The notes: generated by a model not told the origin, from the letters alone. A stretch of 64,000 bases of DNA from Chloroflexota bacterium (GCA_029782225.1 JAKOVF010000187.1:97780-161779); one strand, 5' to 3'. Positions 43,125 through 52,607 are shown, numbered from the stretch's first letter. Made by a program: numbers and translations.

Positions 43125-44072
43125 TTACGAATTTGCCGCTTCCCCATACAACTTCCGGTGCACCACGCTCAGCGCACGCACCTGATCCACGGCATGATAA
43201 GAGGAACGAACCAGTGGATTTGACTCCACCCACTTGAAGCCGATCTCTTTGCCATAATCACGCAGTTCAGCAAATTCTTCCATCGAGTAATAACGATGAA
43301 TTGGCATGTGCTTTTTGCTCGGCTGCAGGTATTGACCAATGGTCAGGATGTCCACGCCCCAACTGCGCTGGTCACGCATGACAGCCTTGACCTCGTCCAT
43401 CTCTTCGCCGAGGCCGACCATGATGCCTGATTTGGTCAAAACTTCGGGGTCAAGTTTCTTTGCGTTGGAGAGAGTCGCCGCAGCCCACTCGTAGTTATCC
43501 TGCGGCTGGACGGTCTTGAACAGGCGCGGCACGGTCTCCACGTTGTGGTTCAAAATCTCAGGCCGCGCGTCCATCACGATCTTCAAGGCTTCCACAGAGC
43601 CTTTGAAATCGGGGATCAACACTTCGATGGAACAGCCGGGGAGCAGCTCGCGAATGCGGCGGATGACCATGGCGAAAATCGGCGCGCCGCCGTCTCGTCG
43701 CTCATCGCGGTTTACGGAGGTAATGACCGCATGTTTCAAATTCATTGACTTCACGGCCTGTGCCACGCGCTCGGCTTCTCCCCAATCCAACAGCGCGGGC
43801 TTGCCGTGTTTGATGTCACAGAAGGCGCAGGTCCGCGTGCAGACATCGCCAAGCATCAGGAAGGTGGCAGTGCCGCTGCCCCAGCATTCGCCAAGGTTCG
43901 GGCACATGGCTTCTTCGCAAACGGTGTGCAATTCCTTCGAGCGCATCAGTCCTTGGAGCCACTCGTAGGTCTCACCTCCCGGCGCGCGCACCTTGATCCA
44001 CTCCGGGCGGCGCAGCGGGCGGGTATCTACTTTCTCAGGGTTGACTCGATCTCTTGTAACGGAAGCAGGCAT
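43125..44072 (-). CDS. lipA: lipoyl synthase
   Basis: LipA is a radical-SAM enzyme that inserts two sulfurs into protein-bound octanoyl chains. The 315-residue protein has the auxiliary-cluster motif [12 protein letters not shown] near residue 53, the radical-SAM motif [10 protein letters not shown] near 80 and the C-terminal RSSYHA needed for the auxiliary cluster. lipB is not in the window. Confidence 0.97.
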   Translation of the reverse strand: MPASVTRDRVNPEKVDTRPLRRPEWIKVRAPGGETYEWLQGLMRSKELHTVCEEAMCPNLGECWGSGTATFLMLGDVCTRTCAFCDIKHGKPALLDWGEAERVAQAVKSMNLKHAVITSVNRDERRDGGAPIFAMVIRRIRELLPGCSIEVLIPDFKGSVEALKIVMDARPEILNHNVETVPRLFKTVQPQDNYEWAAATLSNAKKLDPEVLTKSGIMVGLGEEMDEVKAVMRDQRSWGVDILTIGQYLQPSKKHMPIHRYYSMEEFAELRDYGKEIGFKWVESNPLVRSSYHAVDQVRALSVVHRKLYGEAANS

Positions 44073-44089
44073 TAGTCCTCGTTTGAACC

Positions 44090-44165
44090 GTCATTGCGAG
44101 CGCAAGCTGCGAAGCAATCTCATCGTCTATTGGGGATTGCTTCGGCCCATCGGCCTCGCAATGAC
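44090..44165. repeat. GTCATTGCGAG palindromic repeat
   Basis: A 76-bp element has terminal arms GTCATTGCGAG/CTCGCAATGAC and inner arms GAAGCAATC/GATTGCTTC, all perfect. It lies between lipA and the NfeD gene. It matches a widespread palindromic repeat family; decayed relatives are at 17029-17070 and 31149-31191. Confidence 0.85.
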
Positions 44166-44172
44166 AGATAAA

Positions 44173-45480
44173 CTACTTTTTCTTGACAATCAATCTCAAA
44201 CCTTCGATTCGGACAACCTCGACCTGGTCACCCTTACGGATCGAATCGGACCCGGGAGCTGGTGCCGCTGTCCAAAGCTCAGACCCCAACTGGACCTGTC
44301 CGGTTAATCCCATGTCCGTTCTGGCAGTACCCGATTTGCCGGCGAGGGTTTCCGTTCCCATGCGGATCGGCACCTTTTGCGCCCGCAGGGCGATCGTCAG
44401 GATGATGAAGAACACGCTGCCGAGGAAAAGTCCCATGGCAACCACCAGCGGCACCGACACACGCTGGAACTGCGGCGTGCCGGCCGAGTTGAACAATACC
44501 AGCGCACCGACGATGAACGATGCCACGCCGGCCGTTGTCAGCGCGCCATGGGTGGGTGCCTTAATGTCGAGGACGAAGAGTACGAAGGCGGTGATCAGGA
44601 AGATGATACCGAACCAGTTGACCGGCAGGATTCCAAATCCATAGATCGCGAGCGAAAGACAGACCACCCCGATGAAACCCGCCACCCATCCTCCAGGGCT
44701 GGATATTTCGATCAGGATGGCCATAGTCCCGATGGACAGAAGCGTGAAGACAATGTTTGGATCGGTGAGCAGAAGCAGGAGCTGCTCGATCAGGTTAAGG
44801 TTCAGCGGTTGCGTCTGTGCATTGGCAGTCTTGAAGACATGAATACTGTTATCCGTATGGACGGTAAAGCCATCCAACTGACGCAGCAGGTCATTCACAT
44901 CGGTTGCAATAAAGTCGATCAGGCCGGCGTCCTTGGCCTCCTGCGCTGTGACAGCCTTTGCATCGTCGATCATGGATTCTGCTAATTGCGTGGCTCTTTC
45001 CCCGCGCGGTTCCAAAAACGGGCGGATTTTCGCCTTGATGGACTCTTTGATCTTCTTATCTTCGGTCGTTTGCAGGTCCTGCCCCGAATCTGTTACAGGG
45101 CTGGAAGCTCCGATGGAAGTTTCCGGGGCCATGGCGGAGGCATATCCTGCAATGGTGATCGGTGCGCCTGCGCTGGCAGCCCATGCCCCGCGGGGCGCAA
45201 CATACGTGACAACCGGCACCTTGCTGGCACGGATGACTTCAATAATGTCTTTCATTGTTGTAACACTTCCCCCCGGCGTGTCCAGTTGAATGATCAGCAC
45301 TTCTGCATTACGTTGTTCGGCAACATTCACCCCGCGTTTGATGTACTCCAGCATGGGAGGCATGATCGGGCCGTCGGCCGTCATGACGATTGCCAGAGGC
45401 GCGTCACCCTGGGCCTGAACCAGGGAAGTCCCCAGCGCTGCCACAAAAAGCGCCAGGCAGAGAATGCGGATAAGTTTCAT
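44173..45480 (-). CDS. NfeD-family membrane-bound serine protease
   Basis: The 435-residue protein has a signal peptide, a ClpP-like protease domain with LDTPGGSVTTMKDII and the serine in WAASAGAPITIAG near residue 104, four to five helices (about 230-370), and a C-terminal NfeD OB-fold (SGTARTDMGLTGQVQLGSEL and GDQVEVVRIEGLRLIV). Such proteases usually pair with slipins, and a slipin gene is in this window at 27949. A TATAAT lies at 45504-45509 on the reverse strand. Confidence 0.92.
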   Translation of the reverse strand: MKLIRILCLALFVAALGTSLVQAQGDAPLAIVMTADGPIMPPMLEYIKRGVNVAEQRNAEVLIIQLDTPGGSVTTMKDIIEVIRASKVPVVTYVAPRGAWAASAGAPITIAGYASAMAPETSIGASSPVTDSGQDLQTTEDKKIKESIKAKIRPFLEPRGERATQLAESMIDDAKAVTAQEAKDAGLIDFIATDVNDLLRQLDGFTVHTDNSIHVFKTANAQTQPLNLNLIEQLLLLLTDPNIVFTLLSIGTMAILIEISSPGGWVAGFIGVVCLSLAIYGFGILPVNWFGIIFLITAFVLFVLDIKAPTHGALTTAGVASFIVGALVLFNSAGTPQFQRVSVPLVVAMGLFLGSVFFIILTIALRAQKVPIRMGTETLAGKSGTARTDMGLTGQVQLGSELWTAAPAPGSDSIRKGDQVEVVRIEGLRLIVKKK

Positions 45481-45592
45481 GGTTACTTCCAGTCTCTGCG
45501 ATAATTATAATGGTTAAGTACCAAAAGAAGCTGAATCTGTGATGATAGCGGTCTTTTCAGGGCAGTGTGATGACCACCTGAATGGATAACAG

Positions 45593-45628
45593 AAGAGCCG
45601 CCGTTTGAAATCCAGAACGACGGCTCTT
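45593..45628 (-). terminator. hairpin after the sulfate-transport operon
   Basis: AAGAGCCGCCGTT and AACGACGGCTCTT form a 13-bp stem with one mismatch, 25 nt after the cysW stop. A T-run is missing, so termination is inferred from position. Confidence 0.55.
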
Positions 45629-45652
45629 AGAGTTCATTCTAAGCAAGAGCGG

Positions 45653-46519
45653 CTATTCTTCTCTTCGTCGAAGAAGTTCCGTGCCGACCACTAAAACGAG
45701 AGACAACAGTCCCAGTACCAGCGCCGCACTATAAGCGCCAACATACTGACGCTCATCCAGCGCTCGGTAAATAAAAAGCGTGGCGGTTTCGGTCCGTCCC
45801 TGCACTCCACCACCTACTACCAGAACCGCGCCAAATTCTCCCAAGGCGCGGGCGAACGTGAGAATGACGCCGTAGATAAATCCCCAGCGTAGCGCTGGAA
45901 AGGTCACGCGCCAGAATGTCTGCCAGCCGCTTGCACCGAGAGTCGCTGCGGCCTGTTCCTGTTCCAGGCCGAAAGATTCCAGGACGGGGATGAGTTCGCG
46001 CGCCATGAATGGCAGAGTCACAAACAGAGTCGCCAGAATCATGCCTGGCACGGAAAAAGCAACTTTGATGCCGAGAGTTTCGAGAATCGGTGCTAACGGA
46101 CCATTGCGCCCAAATACGAGAAGCAGCATATACCCCACAACGACCGGCGAGACCGCAAACGGCAGGTCAATAAACCCATTCAGGATTCTGCGCCCTGGGA
46201 AATCATAGCGGACGAGCATCCAGGCCAGCAGCGTCCCAAATAACGCGTGAACTGCCACCGTGATGAAGGCAATATATAAGGTTAATTTAAATGCAGCAAA
46301 AACGTCTGGCTGACTCAAGGCGGAGATGATCGCACCGAATCCCTTTGCGAAGGCGCCAGAAACCAGGCTGACCAGCGGAGCCAGAATTAATACGGATGCA
46401 TAAGCAATGACAATCCCGATCAACAACCGTCGACGCCAGATATCAGTGGGATTGGAAATCTGCCCCTGGTGCGAGACCAGGGGGTTGGTCCGGGGTGAAC
46501 CCTTGGCAACCGTTGTCAT
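45653..46519 (-). CDS. cysW: sulfate ABC transporter permease, CysW type
   Basis: The 288-residue permease has six helices and the cytoplasmic EAA loop EQEQAAATLGASGWQTFWRVTFP near residue 195, typical of sulfate/thiosulfate importers. VVGGGVQGRTETATLFIYRAL is a CysW-like segment. Its start overlaps the cysT stop by 4 nt. It is the last gene of the four-gene operon. Confidence 0.9.
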   Translation of the reverse strand: MTTVAKGSPRTNPLVSHQGQISNPTDIWRRRLLIGIVIAYASVLILAPLVSLVSGAFAKGFGAIISALSQPDVFAAFKLTLYIAFITVAVHALFGTLLAWMLVRYDFPGRRILNGFIDLPFAVSPVVVGYMLLLVFGRNGPLAPILETLGIKVAFSVPGMILATLFVTLPFMARELIPVLESFGLEQEQAAATLGASGWQTFWRVTFPALRWGFIYGVILTFARALGEFGAVLVVGGGVQGRTETATLFIYRALDERQYVGAYSAALVLGLLSLVLVVGTELLRRREE

Positions 46520-47373
46520 GTTCCAGCCTCATTTTGTCGGCGTTTACGCAGCCAATCCACAAAGACGACCAGTGTGAAAGCGAGTGTCAACATTACGATC
46601 GACATTGCGCTCGCCCCTTGACGATTGGCGGACTCCACTTCGCCAAAGACATAGACCGCGGCAGTTTGCGAGCGCATTGGGATATTTCCCGCCACGATGA
46701 CAATGGCCCCAAACTCGCCAATCGCTCGCGCGAAACTAAGCAAGGCTCCGCTGAGAATCGGCAGACGGATAGCCGGTAATGTCACCCGCCGGAAAATGGT
46801 CAGGGCTCCGGCGCCCAACGTCGCTGCGGCTTCTTCTGAGTCTCGATCCAGACTCTCCAACACCGGCTGGACGGCGCGTACCACAAACGGAAAGTTGATG
46901 AATAACAGCGCAATGACAATCGCTGGCGGCGCAAAGATAATCCGCCAGCCAAGCTGATTCTCAAACCAGCTGCCAATCAGGCTCTGGGGGCCGTACAGAA
47001 CGACAAGCATCACACCAGTGACCAGGGTTGGGATTGCCAGCGGCAGATCGACAATGGCGTTTAGCAGCGATTTGCCGGGAAAGCTATAGCGCACTAGTAC
47101 ATAAGCTGTCAAAGTCCCCATGACTGCGTTGATTACCGCCATCACTGCCGATGTCCACAGCGTGAGCATTAAAGCGCTCCAGGCAATCGGCAGGGAAACG
47201 GAATGCCATAAGCCCGTCAAGCCAGCTTTCAGACCGTCCTGAAAAATGACGATCACCGGAATGATCAGCATAACCGTCAGATAGGTCAGTGCTGCAGACT
47301 GTACTCCCCACCGCCCCCAACTGGAGCGGCGGGGAATACGTTGTACGCTCATTGGAGCTGTAGTGGAACTCAT
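46516..47373 (-). CDS. cysT: sulfate ABC transporter permease, CysT type
   Basis: The 285-residue permease has six helices and the EAA loop DSEEAAATLGAGALTIFRRV near residue 180. LPLAIPTLVTGVMLVVLYG and IVIVAGNIPMRSQTAAVY are typical of CysT (CysU). It overlaps the binding-protein gene and cysW by 4 nt each. Confidence 0.9.
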   Translation of the reverse strand: MSSTTAPMSVQRIPRRSSWGRWGVQSAALTYLTVMLIIPVIVIFQDGLKAGLTGLWHSVSLPIAWSALMLTLWTSAVMAVINAVMGTLTAYVLVRYSFPGKSLLNAIVDLPLAIPTLVTGVMLVVLYGPQSLIGSWFENQLGWRIIFAPPAIVIALLFINFPFVVRAVQPVLESLDRDSEEAAATLGAGALTIFRRVTLPAIRLPILSGALLSFARAIGEFGAIVIVAGNIPMRSQTAAVYVFGEVESANRQGASAMSIVMLTLAFTLVVFVDWLRKRRQNEAGT

Positions 47374-48422
47374 TGTCCCTGGACGGTGGTAATAGCTTGA
47401 GTATAAATTCCGGTGTCGCCAAAGTATTTTGGAGTAGCTTCAGCCCACCCGCCAAACTGATCGGTAATCGTGAACAAATCAGGTACAGCGGGATACGTCG
47501 ATGCAGCCAGCACACTGGAGTCAAGCGGACGCAAGCCATGTTTTGCAAAGACTTCCTGAGCCTGCTTGCTGAACAGGAACTGAACGAAGGCCTCGGCCAC
47601 TTCACGCGTGCCATGCTTGTCAACGTAGGTGTCTACCACTGCCACCGGATTTTCGATCAAAATCGTGGATGCAGGGATAACCAGCTCATAATCCTGTCCA
47701 GCCTGCTGCCCGACCAACACTTCGTTTTCATACGTGATGGCGACATCGCCAGTGCCGTTTTCAAAATTCGTAATGCTTTCCCGAGCGCCCTTATCAAATG
47801 CTGTCACATTCTTGAGCACGGACTTGAGAAACTCGGTCGCGGCATTTTCATCATTGGCCGGCACGCCGTTGACCTGGCCTCGCAGGGCGGCCCCATATAA
47901 GGCAAGGATGTTCCAGCGTGCGCCACCGCTGGTCTTGGGATCCGGCGTGAGGATCTCCAGACCGGGCTGCGCGAGATCGGCCCAATCATGGATATTTCTG
48001 GGATTCCCTTTACGAACTGCAAAAGCAACGATCGAAGTGCTAACCATGCCATTGTACGGAGGCGTATGCCAGTCATGCGTGATCAGGCCGTCATCTGCGA
48101 TCTTCTGAATATCGCCGTCAAGCGATAAGGCCGCGATGTCCGCTTCAAAGCCTTCCACAATCGCTCTGGATTGCGCGCCGGAGCCAAGATAGGACTCTTC
48201 GAACGTCACTTCCTGTCCTGTTTTCTCTTTCCACTGCGCCGCAAATACGGGAATCAATTCTCCATAAGCCTCACGCGGAGTGGTATATGCGCCGAGGATC
48301 AATTTGGTGGCCGGAGGTCCACCGGCTGGATTTGCAGCCGGAGTCGCTGCCTGGCCTGAGCAGGCTGCCAACAGGCTCATGATCGCAATCACAAAGACGG
48401 TTTTCACAAGTTTGGTTTTCAC
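47370..48422 (-). CDS. sbp: sulfate-binding lipoprotein
   Basis: The 350-residue protein has a lipoprotein signal with lipobox LLAAC at residue ~20 and a periplasmic-binding-protein fold: EESYLGSGAQSRAIVEGFEADIAAL, LDPKTSGG-like LTPDPKTSGGARWNILALYG and TGDVAITYENEVLV, all typical of sulfate/thiosulfate-binding proteins. In a single-membrane bacterium it would sit on the outer face of the membrane. Confidence 0.92.
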   Translation of the reverse strand: MKTKLVKTVFVIAIMSLLAACSGQAATPAANPAGGPPATKLILGAYTTPREAYGELIPVFAAQWKEKTGQEVTFEESYLGSGAQSRAIVEGFEADIAALSLDGDIQKIADDGLITHDWHTPPYNGMVSTSIVAFAVRKGNPRNIHDWADLAQPGLEILTPDPKTSGGARWNILALYGAALRGQVNGVPANDENAATEFLKSVLKNVTAFDKGARESITNFENGTGDVAITYENEVLVGQQAGQDYELVIPASTILIENPVAVVDTYVDKHGTREVAEAFVQFLFSKQAQEVFAKHGLRPLDSSVLAASTYPAVPDLFTITDQFGGWAEATPKYFGDTGIYTQAITTVQGQ

Positions 48423-48441
48423 AGTATTTTTTCCTTTATAG

Positions 48442-50388
48442 TTACGGAACGATTTTTTCCACGATATTGATGCGGCCGTCGCTCGTCATGGGACGGAAAT
48501 CAACGGCGGCATAATGGGAGCGGACGATCAAGACCGGGTGAGTGGTCATATCTTTTATGACTTGACCGACAATCCCTTCCAACGACACTTGTCCCTTGCG
48601 ATAGGTGAGAGGCGCGCCAAGCACCAGCAGATCATGTTCACCCGCCTTCATTTGTTTGTTGATCTCATCTCGAATATTGCCGGTACGGATGGCCATTTTT
48701 GCCGGGACACCCAACACCTCGAGGGTCCGAATGCCGCCCACGAGAAATTTTTCAGCGTGGTCATGCATTTCACTGTTATTCCCTACTAATGGGAGAACTG
48801 ACAGCAGCGTACATTGCGCGCCCAGGTGACGCAGGAATCGGCCGGCAAAGAGTACATCTTCCTTTCCAGGTTCGCCACTGATCACACAGACCAGAGCATG
48901 CGTCGGTTCTGTATGTGGGGCCGGTACGATCAACAGGTGATGATCACCTGCTCGCAGGATGCGCTCGGCCAGTTGCAGGCTGCCAGAGGCTGCCATTCCA
49001 CTGCCTCCCGTGATGACGAGATCATATGGCTGTCGTTCCACTTCGTTGGCCACAGCCATATCCGCCGTATCTGCGGTCACTCGGACCTCGAGCTGGGCCA
49101 GCCCACTCCCCAGCTTTTCCTTCATCTCTTGCAGATGATTTTGCGCATCCGTGGTTGATCCGTGAATGAGGATGGTGACGCGTGCATGAGCCAGACGGGC
49201 AATCTGCCCACCGAGAGTCAGCGTTGCTTCCGATGCTTGAGAGCCATCTGTAAGGATCAAAAAACTTAAGCCGGGATGTAACAGCGCATGGATGCGTCGA
49301 ACGCCAACCTGCACCTGATCACCAGATTTCAGGGGAAAACTACGGGCGATATCCTGTGTACGGGTTGCCTCGATCAGGACGGAGTTCTCTCCATACGCCA
49401 CAGGCGGCGCGATCGGGCGTACACCGGGGATCGATGCCAGGCGCATCCTTAATCGTTCCACCGAACCGGAGAAGGTACTTTGCTCGATCTCGCCCTTTCC
49501 AAGCTGAGGTGTGTCCAATATTTCATCTGGCAAGGCGAGCGTCACGTCTTCCGGCCGGAAAAGGACCTGAACGCGCTGCACGCTGGAGGCGCGTTCCATC
49601 CGACTCGCTTCGGTGTTCAATGGGAAAAGGGCAGGGCCCACTTTCACACCCTCTGCAGTCGATTCCCCGACCAATAAGTTTGCTGTTCCGAGAAACGTGG
49701 CAACAAATTCAGTCTGTGGGTGCTGATATAAGTCGCTGGGCGTTCCAACTTCCAGCAACCGCCCAAAGTTCATCACCGCCAGCCGATCTCCTAATTCAAA
49801 GGCTTCTTCCTGGTCGTGAGTAACGAAGATCGTCGTGATTCCCAGTTCTCTCTGAACGTGCTGCAAGGCGCGGCGCAGTTCAATACGGATCTTGGCATCC
49901 AGCGCGCCGAAAGGCTCATCGAGCAGCAACACTTCCGGCTGGTGTGCGAGCGCACGTGCAAGTGCCACTCTCTGTTGCTGGCCGCCGGAAAGTTGAGCCG
50001 GCATACGGCTGCCCAGTCCGGCCAGGCCTACGATTTCGAGCAGTTCATCACGTCGCTTGTGACGCTGACTGGCCGTGACCTTGCGGACCTGCAGGGCGAA
50101 CTCAATATTGTCAGCGACTGACATATGCTTGAACAAGGCATAGTGCTGGAAGACGAAGCCGACTCCACGCTCCTGCGGAGGAGCGAATGTCACGTCACGG
50201 CCATGCAGCACCACGCTGCCTTCGTCAACTGTATTCAGGCCAGCGATCATACGCAGGACGGTACTCTTCCCGCTGCCGCTGGGTCCGATCAGGACAAAAA
50301 ATTCCCCGTTTGCGATCTCCAGCGAGACGCGGTTGACAACCGGGTGACCACCGAATCGTTTCGTAAGTTGATCTAAAACAATGGACAT
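48442..50388 (-). CDS. cysA: sulfate transporter ATPase fused to tandem universal-stress domains
   Basis: The 648-residue protein has a CysA ATPase (1-240: GPSGSGKSTVLRM, LSGGQQQRVALARALA, LLLDEPFGALD), a TOBE-like region (~270-385, VLFRPEDVTLALP) and then two UspA-like domains near 388-500 (DLVITGGSGMAASGSLQLAERIL) and 503-630 (HDLLVLGAPLTYRKGQVSLEGIVGQVI). Ordinary CysA ends near residue 350-360. The USP tails could sense nucleotide or redox state and gate transport, which is inference. It is the first gene of the cysA-sbp-cysT-cysW operon. Confidence 0.9.
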   Translation of the reverse strand: MSIVLDQLTKRFGGHPVVNRVSLEIANGEFFVLIGPSGSGKSTVLRMIAGLNTVDEGSVVLHGRDVTFAPPQERGVGFVFQHYALFKHMSVADNIEFALQVRKVTASQRHKRRDELLEIVGLAGLGSRMPAQLSGGQQQRVALARALAHQPEVLLLDEPFGALDAKIRIELRRALQHVQRELGITTIFVTHDQEEAFELGDRLAVMNFGRLLEVGTPSDLYQHPQTEFVATFLGTANLLVGESTAEGVKVGPALFPLNTEASRMERASSVQRVQVLFRPEDVTLALPDEILDTPQLGKGEIEQSTFSGSVERLRMRLASIPGVRPIAPPVAYGENSVLIEATRTQDIARSFPLKSGDQVQVGVRRIHALLHPGLSFLILTDGSQASEATLTLGGQIARLAHARVTILIHGSTTDAQNHLQEMKEKLGSGLAQLEVRVTADTADMAVANEVERQPYDLVITGGSGMAASGSLQLAERILRAGDHHLLIVPAPHTEPTHALVCVISGEPGKEDVLFAGRFLRHLGAQCTLLSVLPLVGNNSEMHDHAEKFLVGGIRTLEVLGVPAKMAIRTGNIRDEINKQMKAGEHDLLVLGAPLTYRKGQVSLEGIVGQVIKDMTTHPVLIVRSHYAAVDFRPMTSDGRINIVEKIVP

Positions 50389-50542
50389 GTTTTCCTTGCG
50401 CGATTTTTAGTCTCTTTAGTAAGCGAACGATGTAGACCCACTGTTGCCCCCGCATCGTAACGGGGTTGAAAATGATTGCGAACAGGTGAGAAGCTGGGCT
50501 TCCGTCGCAAGATGCCTCCAAGTCCTCTTGTTCTATGAAAGA

Positions 50543-50575
50543 AACTCTATAGAGTTAGTAGGCTTTTGGTCTCAA
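50543..50575 (-). promoter_or_regulatory. proximal cysA promoter with palindromic operator
   Basis: On the reverse strand TTGAGA (50570-50575) and TATAGA (50546-50551) are separated by 18 nt. A perfect 14-bp palindrome AACTCTATAGAGTT (50543-50556) covers the -10 and is a likely repressor site. The leader to the ATG would be about 150 nt. Confidence 0.6.
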
Positions 50576-50703
50576 AAACACGCCTCTTTCGAGGCTTTTT
50601 GTGTTGCACAGCTGCTTCGAACTAATTTCCTCAGCGAAGGTATTTAATGAGGAAAATAGCATGGAGCAATAAGTTAAATCATACTAAACTAATAGACTAT
50701 ATT
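50576..50703 (-). ncRNA. candidate small RNA or cys leader attenuator
   Basis: A transcript from the promoter at 50710-50738 would run about 128 nt and end at the hairpin GCCTC-GAAA-GAGGC followed by GTGTTTTT (arms 50582-50595). It could be a stand-alone RNA or the first part of a long cysA leader with an attenuator. A 35-codon reading frame starts near 50660 but crosses the hairpin. No known riboswitch motif is recognised. Confidence 0.4.
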
Positions 50704-50709
50704 GATAAA

Positions 50710-50738
50710 ATTGTATTAGATGGATTAGCTTTTGTCAA
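50710..50738 (-). promoter_or_regulatory. strong upstream promoter of the cys leader
   Basis: Reverse-strand TTGACA (50733-50738) and TACAAT (50710-50715) with a 17-nt spacer match the sigma70 consensus closely. Confidence 0.7.
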
Positions 50739-50792
50739 GGACTCCGAAGCAGTTATTTACCCTGAAAGCAATTCAAATGCAATGATCCGCGC

Positions 50793-50821
50793 TTGACTTT
50801 TTAGAACAAGTGTTCTATAGT
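50793..50821 (+). promoter_or_regulatory. promoter with LexA-like operator
   Basis: TTGACT (50793-50798) and TATAGT (50816-50821) are separated by 17 nt. The palindrome TAGAACA-AG-TGTTCTA (50802-50817) fills the spacer, with core GAAC-N4-GTTC. Binding of a LexA-type repressor would block this promoter. Confidence 0.65.
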
Positions 50822-50869
50822 TAACCTATCCCGCATTGTATCCATTCGGTTTCTCAAAGGAGCTTTCCC

Positions 50870-51613
50870 ATGAACCGCTTGCCCACACTCAATTTCATGC
50901 CTTTCCTCAGAAGTACCGCACTCAAACGCGGCGCGATCTTTGGCGCGATCCTCATTACCGCCCTGCTGTCGTTTGAGGTGTTCAACTTCGGCACCACTTC
51001 GTTTGCCCTGCTCGATATTCTGGGGGAACTGCGTTTCGTCGGCATTCGCTGGGCAACGATCCTCGCCATTGCATTCTGCGGTATTGACTTTGCCGGTATT
51101 GCACGCATCTTCACGCCGGAGCAGGGTCGGGACGAACCCGTCGAGGTCTGGTACCTGTTCGGCGCGTGGCTTCTCGCCGCGGGCTTCAACGCCACCCTCA
51201 CCTGGTGGGGCGTCTCCGTTGCGGTCCTGAACCACAACGCCGCAGGCGGCTCTCTGGTTGGCCAGACAGCGATGATCAAGGCCGTGCCCATTCTCGTGGC
51301 AGTCATGGTCTGGCTGATCCGGGTCCTGATCATAGGGACGTTTTCTGTCGCAGGGGAACGGCTCTTTACCCTGGACGATATGAGGGTCAGGCAGACTTAT
51401 CGTAACGAACCGGTCCGCAATACCCAGGTGATCCGCACCCCGCCTCAACCGCGGACCTCCAATCTGCCCGCCGCTTCCTATGCACGCCCGGCCCCCAAGC
51501 CGACTCCCACTTACAGTAATAACAACCGTCCGATCCCTGTTGAACCAACCTACCATCCGGTCGGCATGAGCGCCGAGGGACAGGAACGTGATAATCAATC
51601 TGTGCGCAGATAG
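50870..51613 (+). CDS. unknown membrane protein with proline-rich tail
   Basis: I do not recognise the family. The 247-residue protein has four hydrophobic helices (about 22-42, 58-76, 95-118 and 137-157) with SFEVFNFGTTSFALLDILG and FCGIDFAGIARIFTPEQG between them, and a hydrophilic Pro/Asn-rich tail from residue ~185. Its promoter carries a LexA-like palindrome, so damage induction is possible. AAAGGAG precedes the ATG. Confidence 0.7.
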   Translation: MNRLPTLNFMPFLRSTALKRGAIFGAILITALLSFEVFNFGTTSFALLDILGELRFVGIRWATILAIAFCGIDFAGIARIFTPEQGRDEPVEVWYLFGAWLLAAGFNATLTWWGVSVAVLNHNAAGGSLVGQTAMIKAVPILVAVMVWLIRVLIIGTFSVAGERLFTLDDMRVRQTYRNEPVRNTQVIRTPPQPRTSNLPAASYARPAPKPTPTYSNNNRPIPVEPTYHPVGMSAEGQERDNQSVRR

Positions 51614-51731
51614 TGATTGCGATAACGGCTTTGAATCGAGTTTTCTCCTCCAACCGCTGAGACGCCCAGAGGGGCGTCTCATGCGTTTATTGCACAAGCA
51701 GACTCAAATCAATAGATGTGGGAGTCCACAT

Positions 51732-52607
51732 CTACTTTCTTCGTCGTATCACCGCATCGCTGACCGTTATCCCGCCGCTGGTATTCCAGGTGTGGATGGC
51801 AAGCACATCCTGCCCGCGCGGAGGATAGAACGTGGAGAGCCGCAGTTCCTCATAATTGATCTGATCCAGGGTGGTGATGCGGTTGAAGTTCAGCGCGTAG
51901 CCATATCGGCGGGAACAATCCTGCGAAGGGCGGATCAACTCACCATCCCGTTCAAAGATGCGACCGGCCGGGCGCGCATTGTGAATGTCCGCGATGATGG
52001 GGTTGCGTGGATGCGGATCCCACACTTCGGCAAACGGATGATTGGCCGAGAACAGGTAGAGTTTATCCAGACTCGAGCCGCCTTCAGTCTTGATGTTGGC
52101 AAACAGCCACCATCTTCCGTCGCGCTCCAGCAGCGTGGCATCCACAATATAAATGTCGCTCATTAAGTTTCTGGCAAATTCCCATTGGTCCGGGAAGCGC
52201 ATGCAACGATACAGTTCCAGTGTGCGGTTCTGTGCGCTCTCCGGCATCATATACATTTCATCCTTGTACTCAAAGAGAAAAGGATAGGAGAGATGATATG
52301 GCTGCTCGAGGACTGTTTGATTGGAAATCAGATTGCCATCTTGATCAAGCGTGAGGCAGGCGATCCTTCCTAACCCGGTTCGATAGAGTTTCTCTTCGAT
52401 GAAGACGTAATACTTTTCGTCGCGCGCCAGGATGAATGGGTCGGCCCAATAGCGATCCGGTGAAGGGACAAGGGGCTGAAACTCCTCCAACGCGGCGGTT
52501 TCAAAATCGACGTTTCGTCCAACTAAAATAGCCCACTGGTCGATAAAGAGGAAAGAAGAAATAACCTTGTTGAGTTTCCTCCAGGCACGGGTGAGGAGGT
52601 TTGTCAT
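51732..52607 (-). CDS. GINT1 N-terminal-like beta-propeller protein
   Basis: The 291-residue protein resembles the five-bladed propeller domain found at the N terminus of glucosamine inositolphosphorylceramide transferase-like proteins and in bacterial formyl-transferase neighbours: YWADPFILARDEKYYVFIEE, PYHLSYPFLFEYKDEMYMMPES and AGRIFERDGELIRPSQDCS. This plan is also close to GH43/GH32 glycosidases. An activity on surface sugars is inferred. It overlaps the preceding gene by 4 nt. Confidence 0.65.
   Translation of the reverse strand: MTNLLTRAWRKLNKVISSFLFIDQWAILVGRNVDFETAALEEFQPLVPSPDRYWADPFILARDEKYYVFIEEKLYRTGLGRIACLTLDQDGNLISNQTVLEQPYHLSYPFLFEYKDEMYMMPESAQNRTLELYRCMRFPDQWEFARNLMSDIYIVDATLLERDGRWWLFANIKTEGGSSLDKLYLFSANHPFAEVWDPHPRNPIIADIHNARPAGRIFERDGELIRPSQDCSRRYGYALNFNRITTLDQINYEELRLSTFYPPRGQDVLAIHTWNTSGGITVSDAVIRRRK

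Noticed and set aside
50801..51697. 298-codon reverse frame opposite the unknown membrane protein
   Set aside because: The forward frame has a promoter, a ribosome site and membrane helices; the reverse product is low-complexity and charged without a fold signature.
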